DNA of 64,000 nt from SAR202 cluster bacterium bin87 (GTDB lineage: Bacteria > Chloroflexota > Dehalococcoidia > Lucifugimonadales > UBA3495): positions 1-64,000 of the forward strand of contig MPNC01000014.1 of NCBI GenBank assembly GCA_002238825.1, read 5' to 3'. This document shows positions 57,339 to 64,000 of the stretch, in pieces. Position numbers and translations under genes: made by a program. Under the pieces are notes generated by a model. It was not told where the DNA came from and ran no database searches. It worked only from the letters and a program-made list of their open reading frames with translations. Within the stretch, counting starts at the first letter, position 1; each line of letters opens with the position of its first letter.

Positions 57339-57671
57339 ATGAGCAACGAGATTGGGCCGCACAGAGTTGGACGCTGCGGTACGGCCCTCGACACGAGCCG
57401 AAATGGCTCTCCATCGGTCGCCTTCGATGATAGCGAAAGCGCTATCGCAACGCAAGGCGCTGATGCCGCGGGCCACGACGAGATAGCCGGCGCCGGCTCC
57501 CCAACGGGAGCCTCACCTCCGGCTTTCCCCATCATCTATGATTCCGGCTGGGCCGCCCAGGGGGGATTCCAAGTCCGGGTGCAGTGGCGCGGAGTCCCCG
57601 ACGACGGCCGCCGCCGGAGGTTCTTCAGGGACATCCTGTCGCGCACGCCCGTCCCTGGCAGCCAAGAATAA
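57339..57671 (+). CDS. Recombinase-associated accessory protein, 110 aa
   Basis: The N-terminal ~60 residues are variable and polar. The C-terminal ~45 residues (YDSGWAAQGGFQVRVQWRGV, PDDGRRRRFFRDILSR) are basic and homologous to the tail of the 54032 gene (DPGWSSRCGSNVRVRWYRLP, DGGSKRRWVSHVLSR). AAGGAG lies 7 nt before the ATG. In both places it sits beside serine-recombinase genes. Possibly DNA- or recombinase-binding. Not recognised as a named family. Confidence 0.6.
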   Translation: MSNEIGPHRVGRCGTALDTSRNGSPSVAFDDSESAIATQGADAAGHDEIAGAGSPTGASPPAFPIIYDSGWAAQGGFQVRVQWRGVPDDGRRRRFFRDILSRTPVPGSQE

Positions 57672-57750
57672 TCACTCATGGCGCCCAGGGCCTTTCGGGT
57701 CCGGAATGCCGGCTCTCAGGTCCTGGGCCCACCACCTTCAGGATCACATC

Positions 57751-58171
57751 ATGAAGCGCGGAGCAATGTACGTCCGGACCGGCAGCCTCACGATGGATGG
57801 AGAGGTAGAGGCATCGCTTCGTCATCAGTGCGTCGCCTGACGGGACCCCTGATGATCGAATTCGACGCAGAGGGTCTGCCCGCCCTACTGGTCAGACCCC
57901 TGGACCTCGGTACCCGATGGTGCGCTCGGTTCCGGAGAAGTTCGACCAACCCATTACATCAATACCGGGTGCGTCGCAACGGCCTAGCACCGATTGCCTA
58001 TCTCACACCATTGGAGTAACCATGATTGTCCGAGAGATCTTCGATCGGGCGATATCAGGGGAGGCCCTGTCCCACATCGCCCAAGATTTGAACCGGCACG
58101 GAGTGCCGACGAAGCAAGCCGGCCGTTGGGCGGCTACTTACGTCAAGGCAATGCTTCGTCGGACTTCATAA
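57751..58171 (+). pseudogene. Decayed serine recombinase
   Basis: MKRGAMYVRTGSLTMDGEVEA (N-terminus, Ser lost), a degraded middle, then MIVREIFDRAISGEALSHIA and QDLNRHGVPTKQAGRW of the DNA-binding 'recombinase' domain, ending ...MLRRTS. The latter block is ~70% identical to the 58257 protein. Large deletions and frameshifts. Confidence 0.7.
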
Positions 58172-58256
58172 CTATGGGGTCCATCACTGCTTGCCATCAA
58201 TGCCGAATACATCGCGATATTCGGTTCCCAAATCAACTCAAACCCTAGGAGGAACT

Positions 58257-59101
58257 ATGATCGCAGCGATCTACGTGACCGAATCAGAGACCACGAGTTC
58301 GTCGTGCTCCGCCCAAGAAGCTGCATGCCGCGCCGCGGCCGCTGCTGCGGGTTACGAAGTCGTCGGCGGTCAGGTCTGGCGGGAAATACGCTCCGGCGTG
58401 ACCGCCGACCGGCCGCAGTTGGACCACATGATGGCCGCAGTCCAAAAAGGTCAGATAGACACAATTTGGGTATGCGCACCGGCTTGCGCAATCGAAATCA
58501 TCAACCGCCTCCACGATATCGGTATCCAACCCGAGGTTGCCCTGACATGTGAACGGTCAGATGTAATCAACTTCCTCGCCGCTGGACGGCGGGCTGAGCA
58601 GCAAAGACGCGCCTGGGCGGAGCGGTCACAGAGGGGAAAGGAAGCAGTCGCTCAACAAGATCGTCTACCGGTCGGCACCATCGTGTTCGGGTACGACTAC
58701 GACGCCAGCAGCAAGCGCCGGGTCGTCAACTTTTCCGAAGCGGTGATTGTTCGAGAAATATTCGACAGGGTGATAGCAGGGGAAGGCCTTTCCCGCATCG
58801 CCCAAGATTTGAACCGGCGCGGCGTGCCGACAAAACGCGGCGACCGTTGGGTGGGCGCCGCCGTAAAGGCACTTGTCCAACGCACTTCCTACTACGGAGT
58901 GGATTACTACGGTGGTTCACGTCGTATTGGGACAGGCTCAACAAAATCGGCACGTGTTGAAGTCCCTCACGAAGAGTGGGTGAAGATCGAGGGCTACTCT
59001 CCGACCATTGTCGACAGAAAGATCTTCGAAGCCGCTCAGAACGCATTGCGGGCGCAAGGACGTATCCTACCTCCGAACGGTCGCCAGTCCGACGGGTCCT
59101 G
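58257..59101 (+). CDS. Serine recombinase paralogue, catalytically impaired and short
   Basis: 281 residues from the ATG at 58257 (AGGAGG upstream). The resolvase domain is degenerate: IYVTESETT in place of IYxRVSxxx (Ser10 kept, Arg8 lost), and CAPACAIEIIN in place of the DRLSRD block. The recombinase domain is intact (VREIFDRVIAGEGLSRIAQD, LNRRGVPTKRGDRWVGAAVK, YYGVDYYGGSRR). The zinc-ribbon and coiled-coil parts are absent. It should still bind att-like DNA but not cleave it; a competitor or regulator of the active enzymes is plausible. Confidence 0.75.
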
Positions 59102-59154
59102 AGTCGGGTATCTCGATGCGCTAGGCCTGCTGCCCGGTCGCGTGCAGATGGTCA

Positions 59155-59179
59155 GGGAGCGTGGCGTTGCCACGCTCCC
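59155..59179 (+). terminator. Perfect hairpin terminator
   Basis: GGGAGCGTGGC, GTT, GCCACGCTCCC, 53 nt after the 58257 gene's stop. It isolates that gene from the active recombinases. Confidence 0.65.
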
Positions 59180-59435
59180 GTTGGCACAGCGATGCAGACT
59201 GACCCCGTTCTCCCGACCAGAACGCTCCCAATTTCGTGGTCGGGGAGCGTAAAGGATGACGCAGTCACCATATGGAGACGGCGGTGATTTTTCGGGGGCG
59301 CGCGTCAAACTCCCACTGACAAGACCAGACCAAAGAACGGAGCCGGGGCGTTATGGAACCGCCGGCTCGGTGGCACCGATGACGCACAATAAGGCCGAAT
59401 GGAGACCCAGATGAATTTTATGACCGACAACCCTA

Positions 59436-59456
59436 GGCAACCTCCCGAGGGTTGCC
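59436..59456. repeat. Hairpin upstream of the 59491 rec gene
   Basis: GGCAACC, TCCCGAG, GGTTGCC, 35 nt before the start; could occlude or pause the transcript. Confidence 0.4.
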
Positions 59457-59490
59457 GCTTCGCCCCGGGAAACCGCGGCATTGGTACGCC

Positions 59491-61002
59491 ATGAGAGCAG
59501 CGATATACCTGAGAGTCAGCACCCAACAACAAAGCGACTGGGGCACGTCACTCGATAGCCAAGAAGCCCGTTGCAGAGCGGTTGCGGCTGAGTCCGGATA
59601 TGAAGTGCTCGACAAGCACATCTTTCGCGACGTCGGTTCTGGAACGAACCTCGAACGGGATGGACTCTCCGCTTTGCGGCGGGCCGTTCAGCAAAGGGAG
59701 GTGGACGCTATATGGATTCATGATACGGACCGCATCGCCAGGAACGCTGTCGATTTTATGACCATCTTTCGGGAATTTTTGGATCACGACGTCTCTCTGA
59801 AATCCGTCCGCAAAGCAGTGAACACAGGCCCCTACGGCGACCTGATCGCATTTATCGACGCCTGGGTTGATGAGCAAGAGCACAAATCCATTTTACGGAG
59901 GTCGAAAGATGGCAAGAACCACTCGGCCAGAGGAGGGCTCCTCAGGATCGGCGATCTCCGAGGTATCTACGGGTATGACTACGTACCCGAGACGAAAGGA
60001 AGGGTCATCAACCAAAACGAGGCAGAAATCGTACGGGAAATTTTCGCCAGAGTAACCGCAGGCGACAGTTCCAACTCAATCGCACGTGATTTGCAGAGAC
60101 GCGGCGTCCCCACGAAACGGGGCGGATTGTGGGACTTTTCGACCATCAAGGCGATTGTGAATCGCACCTCCTATTATGGGCTGGATCTGTACTGCCGCAC
60201 CCGTCGTCAGGTCGTGAATGGCAAGGTCAAAAGGGTCAAATTGCCAGAACAGGATTGGATCCGAGCGTACGACTACTCGCCGGCAATTATCACTCAGCAG
60301 GAGTATGAGGCAGCCCACCAGTCCCTCCAGGCAAAGAACAGGAGACGACCCAGAAAGGGACACCACCCGTTGAACGGGTACGTTACTTGCGGAGCATGTG
60401 GCGGGAAAGTCTCTGGACGCTCCAGTATCTATTACCGCTGCGTGCGGTCTGTTGCCAAAAGGAACTCACCGAAGCGGTGCGACGCCGGACACATCAGGAA
60501 GGACGCTCTCGAAATGTGGGTATGGGCAACGGTGTGCGCCACGATCCGGGATCCCCAAACGATTTTCCCTATTCTGTTTCCCAGAATGATGGGTGACCCC
60601 GAGCAAATCGAAGCCAAGCTCGCGGCAACGCACCGGGCAATTGAGCAGAACGAACGGCATCATCATCAATTACTCGATCTTTGGCAGTCGGACACGATAG
60701 AGGACGCCGTTCTCCACGCCGGTCTCGCAGACCTGAGGGCAGAATGGGAACAACTGCAACAAGACGTTGAGGAGTTGGAAAACCAACGGTCCAAGTCCCT
60801 TGACCTAGCCGCACGTGCGGCCCAGTTTACACGCGCGTGCAGGGAGGTTGCTGACCGAGTAGATCGTTTCAATCCCGAAGAATTGCCAGCAATCCTCTCC
60901 ACATTTGGCGTACGCATCACGGCGACTAGGGAAAAGGCCACATGCACCATATCCGTTGACCCGGACACCGTTGCCGGCACTTTATCGCCTGTGGTCCGTT
61001 AA
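59491..61002 (+). CDS. Large serine recombinase, complete
   Basis: 503 residues, the normal size of large serine integrases. Resolvase domain AAIYLRVSTQQQ (catalytic Ser10), IHDTDRIARNAVDF. Recombinase domain VREIFARVTAGDSSNSIARD, RRGVPTKRGGLWDFSTIK. Zinc ribbon YVTCGACGGKVSG ... RCDAGHI. Long coiled coil (residues ~375-460) and the tail GTLSPVVR. A resolvase Arg in the DRIAR block is kept. Expected to catalyse site-specific integration/excision. The ATG at 59491 aligns with the paralogues. Confidence 0.9.
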   Translation: MRAAIYLRVSTQQQSDWGTSLDSQEARCRAVAAESGYEVLDKHIFRDVGSGTNLERDGLSALRRAVQQREVDAIWIHDTDRIARNAVDFMTIFREFLDHDVSLKSVRKAVNTGPYGDLIAFIDAWVDEQEHKSILRRSKDGKNHSARGGLLRIGDLRGIYGYDYVPETKGRVINQNEAEIVREIFARVTAGDSSNSIARDLQRRGVPTKRGGLWDFSTIKAIVNRTSYYGLDLYCRTRRQVVNGKVKRVKLPEQDWIRAYDYSPAIITQQEYEAAHQSLQAKNRRRPRKGHHPLNGYVTCGACGGKVSGRSSIYYRCVRSVAKRNSPKRCDAGHIRKDALEMWVWATVCATIRDPQTIFPILFPRMMGDPEQIEAKLAATHRAIEQNERHHHQLLDLWQSDTIEDAVLHAGLADLRAEWEQLQQDVEELENQRSKSLDLAARAAQFTRACREVADRVDRFNPEELPAILSTFGVRITATREKATCTISVDPDTVAGTLSPVVR

Positions 61003-61124
61003 CGCAGAAACTGTCCAGCACCTGCACCGGGGTGCGATCATGCAATGGCATATCGTAGCAGCACGGAAACAACAAGCTGCGAGTGACCTGAACAATTCAC
61101 CCGAAATCAAAAAAGGAGTCCAAC

Positions 61125-62672
61125 ATGATCGCTGCCACATATTCGAGAGTCAGCACGACGCAGCAGGAAGAAGGAACGTCGCTAGCATCTCAAGAATTGA
61201 GGTGCCGCCAAGAGGCGGAAAAAGACGGCTACACCGTCCCTGAACGATTGATGTGGAGAGACCAAGCGAGCGGCGCGGATTTGCACAGGGACGCCCTGAA
61301 TGAAGTGCGTCGCGCTGCAAAAGAAGGGGAGTTCAACGCGCTGTATGTGTACGCTATCGACCGCCTATCGAGAGAACCCTTAGAACTCGGAACGCTTCTG
61401 AAAGAATTTGAGGAAATTGGGGTCCATGTGCATTTTGTCGTAGATCACATAGGCGACGGTACGGAGGCACCATTGATCGCTTACGTTCTTGGCCACGCTG
61501 CCAAGCAGGAACGGTTGCGATTCAGGGAGCGCAGTATGAGGGGAAAGGAGACTGTTGCCAGAGAAGGGAAGCGACTGCCTCATGGAGACGGAAAGGGAGT
61601 ATTAGGCTACAGATACGACCCAATCACAAAAAAAAGAACCGTCATTCCGGAGGAAGCAAAAATCGTCAAAAGGATATTCCACGAGGTGGCTGAGGGCCAC
61701 ACGCTCAATGGAATCCGCAATAGCCTCATGGACGACGGTATCCCGACCAAACAGGGCAACAAGGTCTGGCACGTCACGACGTTGCGACAGATTCTCAGTC
61801 ACACCATGTACATCGGGGTTGACACTTACGGGAAAAATCGTGTCATAACTTCCAACAAGACCACGGAGGACAAGACAAAGAGAGGCGAGCCCAAGAAAAG
61901 AATTTTTCCGCAGCCTGAGAGCGATTGGATTTGGATCACGGGATATACGGAGCCCATCATCACTCGGGAAGAATGGGACGCGGCCCAGGCCCAACTCGCC
62001 AGGCACCAATCGGTCCGTAGAGAAGGACAGAAAGTCAATTTCCTGACGGGAATTGTGACCTGCGGCGCTTGCGGCCACGCTGTCAGATCAGCGCATCTGA
62101 AATATTATCGCTGCCAGAAAACTCATACGGGAAGGCACATTGAGCGCACATGTTACGAGTCCAATATCCCCAAATCAGCGTTGGAGAATTTGGTGTGGGA
62201 GAAGTTTTGCGATATGCTCCTCCAGCCTGACGCTCTTCTAAACGCGGTCCGATCCACCATGGAAACGGCACACCGAGACTTGCCTGCCGAGATAGATGAG
62301 GCCAGGAGAGCACTCGAAAAAACTGAACGCCAATACGGCCAGTTGCTGGATCTGAAAGGAGCAGTGCCAGAGACAGTATTCGACGACCGCCTCAAAAGGC
62401 TAAATGACCAACATCATCACCAGCAGGTTGAGTTGGAAACTCTCGGACGCCTGCAAGAAAACCAAGTCGATGTCGCTTCTGAGGAAGCCGGAATCCTCAA
62501 AAGGTGTCAGGAGGTTGCCGCCAGAATTGACGCAGCAGATGACGAGGAAAAAGGGAAAGCACTCAGGCTATTTGGAGCGAGCGTCGTCGCGACCCGTGAG
62601 AGAGTGGAAATCCAGCTGGCGGTGGACTTTCACTCAAATAGTGTGACCGTTTTATCGCCATCAACAGGTTGA
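61125..62672 (+). CDS. Large serine recombinase, complete, at the element border
   Basis: 515 residues. Resolvase domain ATYSRVSTTQQEEGTS (Ser10), YAIDRLSREPLELG. Recombinase domain VKRIFHEVAEGHTLNGIRN, DDGIPTKQGNKVWHV. Zinc ribbon VTCGACGHAVRSA ... ERTCYESN. Coiled coil (~390-470) and the tail TVLSPSTG. GGAG at ~10 nt before the ATG at 61125. Its 3' end runs into the disrupted channel gene on the other strand, so it is at one end of an integrated element. Only ~30% like its neighbour, so the two act on different sites. Confidence 0.9.
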   Translation: MIAATYSRVSTTQQEEGTSLASQELRCRQEAEKDGYTVPERLMWRDQASGADLHRDALNEVRRAAKEGEFNALYVYAIDRLSREPLELGTLLKEFEEIGVHVHFVVDHIGDGTEAPLIAYVLGHAAKQERLRFRERSMRGKETVAREGKRLPHGDGKGVLGYRYDPITKKRTVIPEEAKIVKRIFHEVAEGHTLNGIRNSLMDDGIPTKQGNKVWHVTTLRQILSHTMYIGVDTYGKNRVITSNKTTEDKTKRGEPKKRIFPQPESDWIWITGYTEPIITREEWDAAQAQLARHQSVRREGQKVNFLTGIVTCGACGHAVRSAHLKYYRCQKTHTGRHIERTCYESNIPKSALENLVWEKFCDMLLQPDALLNAVRSTMETAHRDLPAEIDEARRALEKTERQYGQLLDLKGAVPETVFDDRLKRLNDQHHHQQVELETLGRLQENQVDVASEEAGILKRCQEVAARIDAADDEEKGKALRLFGASVVATRERVEIQLAVDFHSNSVTVLSPSTG

Positions 62673-63318
62673 TCACCACAAAGGTTCCGACCACCACGAA
62701 GCTGACGAAATAGACCCACGCGAAGGGATGCTTCCGCATCGCCGTGTCCATGACCTCGGTCCAGCCGTCCAGCGTGATGATGTTGAACAGGGTGAGGAGC
62801 GATATCGCGAGGCTGCCCCAATGTTCCGGATCGTGGGCGTGGAAGAGATGGAAACCCATGATGGCGTAGATGTACACCACGACGCTCATCAACATGATCA
62901 CGTGACCGACGCTTGGAATGGAGCGCACCAGCGCCGCCACGATGAGCCTCAGGTCCCGGATCGCTGAGATCAGGCGCACCACGCGGAGCAGGCGGGCCAG
63001 CCGGGCGATCATCGCAAACTGGCCGGTGGCCGGTATCAGGGCAAACACAATCACCATGAAGTCGAAGATGTTCCAGCCGTCGCGGAAATAATCCTGCATG
63101 CGCGGCCACAACGCCACCATCTTGAGGATGGCTTCAACGATGAAGATCCCCAGGGCTACCTGGTTTCCCAACTCCAGCCAATGCCCGTAGGTGTCGGCAA
63201 TGAACGCGGAAGTTTCCAGGCCCAGCAGGGCGCCGTTGACGATAATAACGGCGATGATGAAATATTCGAACCAGTTGGAGTTGACCAGGCCGGCCGAGAT
63301 TTTGACCAGTTGATTCAT
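62563..63318 (-). pseudogene. Voltage-gated cation channel, 3' end displaced by integration
   Basis: About 220 residues of a six-helix ion_trans protein: S1 FEYFIIAVIIVNGALLGLE, S4 ARLARLLRVVRLISAIRDLRL with regularly spaced Arg, pore FNIITLDGWTEVM, S6 FVSFVVVGTFVVINLLMA. At about 62655 the normal channel tail (INL.IAV..N) stops. The frame continues for ~27 unrelated residues antisense to the recombinase's 3' end. TLDGW at the filter suggests a Na+/Ca2+-type bacterial channel. Function probably lost or altered. Confidence 0.8.
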
Positions 63319-63602
63319 GGGACCGCGCTACAGCGTTGAAAATCGCACCTATTTTACGGCAGTTCATCCCCGATGCCGTGTCTGCGGCGTGGGATGAATA
63401 TCCCTGAAACCCCCACACGCCGTCGAAATCGGCGACACCAAACGCGCCTTGAGCGCGGCTCGGCGCGATCAAGAGCACCGGGCCGGCCCAATACCCAGCG
63501 CATGGTCTGCGTCAGGCATTCAGCGCCAGCGTCTAGCGCGGAAGGCGAGCTCGGGACTAAGGAAGCAGAAACTGCGAACCGACCCCGAGAAGCTCCAATC
63601 CG

Positions 63603-64000
63603 TCAGCCGCAGGGCATTACCGGCTGGCCGTCCTCGATTCGCAGCACGAACCGGTAGTCGTAGCCCAGTTCGCGAATGCGGTCACCGCCGTCCCCCCGGT
63701 CGAACACGGCCACAACCTGCCTGACGACGGACCCGGCTTCCTCAACGGCCCTGATGCATTCGATGATCGAATCGCCCGTGTAGCAGGTGTCATCGACAAT
63801 GGCCACCTGCGGCTCGAGGTTGCCTTCGATCCGGTTGAGCATTCCGTAGCCTTTCGCCTCGCCTCGCACGTAGAAACCGGTGCGCGGTACGCCGGACTGG
63901 TGCACCACCGCCGTCACCACGGGGATCGCCGCCGTGGCCGGCCCGCCCACGCAACGGACGTCGTCGGCAAGCATGTCGCCAATGATGCGGCCGGCCAGGA
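63603..64000 (-). CDS. pyrE: Orotate phosphoribosyltransferase, partial (right edge)
   Basis: The C-terminal ~130 residues. The PRPP-binding motif is QVAIVDDTCYTGDSIIECIRAVEEAG, preceded by FYVRGEAKGYGMLNRIEG, the orotate/PRPP loop with the K.HG-like segment. PyrE makes OMP from orotate and PRPP in pyrimidine synthesis. The frame is open at the window edge, so the start is outside. Intact as far as seen. Confidence 0.85.
   Translation of the reverse strand, partial: LAGRIIGDMLADDVRCVGGPATAAIPVVTAVVHQSGVPRTGFYVRGEAKGYGMLNRIEGNLEPQVAIVDDTCYTGDSIIECIRAVEEAGSVVRQVVAVFDRGDGGDRIRELGYDYRFVLRIEDGQPVMPCG

Overview
The window is a moderately G+C-rich bacterial chromosome segment. The best guess is Chloroflexota. 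Pointers are lipoproteins and secreted proteins with Thr/Pro linkers, an LppX-type lipoprotein, DUF502, DUF5679, NurA, RDD proteins and several IS21/IS630 elements. No rRNA or marker gene proves this. Core metabolism is almost absent: only a partial orotate phosphoribosyltransferase (right edge), a voltage-gated channel and a truncated solute-binding protein look like ordinary chromosomal genes. The rest is accessory DNA: defence genes, small orphan membrane proteins and lipoproteins, insertion sequences and many decaying duplicates.

Layout. 0-13.5 kb: an AbiEi/AbiEii toxin-antitoxin pair, DUF502, an NYN-domain protein, small paralogous membrane proteins with pseudogene copies nearby, DUF5679, and a NurA gene that has lost its natural 3' end. 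13.5-21.8 kb: three 12-bp direct repeats with a hairpin, a Septu-like ATPase plus HNH pair (ptuA/ptuB), PIN and DUF4868-like remnants, then RDD, LppX, a J-domain membrane protein and a lipoprotein that shares the J-domain protein's C-terminal domain. 21.8-25.7 kb: one host gene is split by an IS630-type element that is itself split by an IS5-type element. The target duplications are visible, and removing the elements on paper restores one reading frame. A tRNA with Ser anticodon GCU but a short variable loop follows. 26.2-28.5 kb: a complete IS21 element with an ATAC target duplication.

28.6-43.4 kb is a cargo region of small genes: a secreted HNH nuclease-like protein, a pentapeptide-repeat membrane protein, a DNA methyltransferase-HNH fusion broken by one in-frame stop, coupled lipoproteins, a HEPN/PaREP1-like protein, degenerate cytosine-methyltransferase-like fragments, a TIR (PF10137-type) protein, and an ISXO2-like transposase beside tRNA-like sequences. 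43.6-50.8 kb: an IS630 end fragment, a truncated hybrid kinase/response regulator, a second IS21 (TTGG duplication), and a solute-binding protein cut by another IS630. 50.7-53.6 kb: a second adenine/cytosine-N4 methyltransferase and a frameshifted IS1380 transposase.

53.7-62.7 kb is the most unusual part: a family of serine recombinases on both strands. Two look complete and active. Others have lost the catalytic serine or its arginine, or are only N-terminal domains. A small (~110 aa) basic protein family accompanies them, and dyad-symmetric sites lie between the two halves. The last recombinase abuts, and appears integrated into, the 3' end of the voltage-gated channel gene. I read the window as an integration and defence hot spot under active IS turnover. 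The recombinase array with its accessory protein is the best candidate for an undescribed system.
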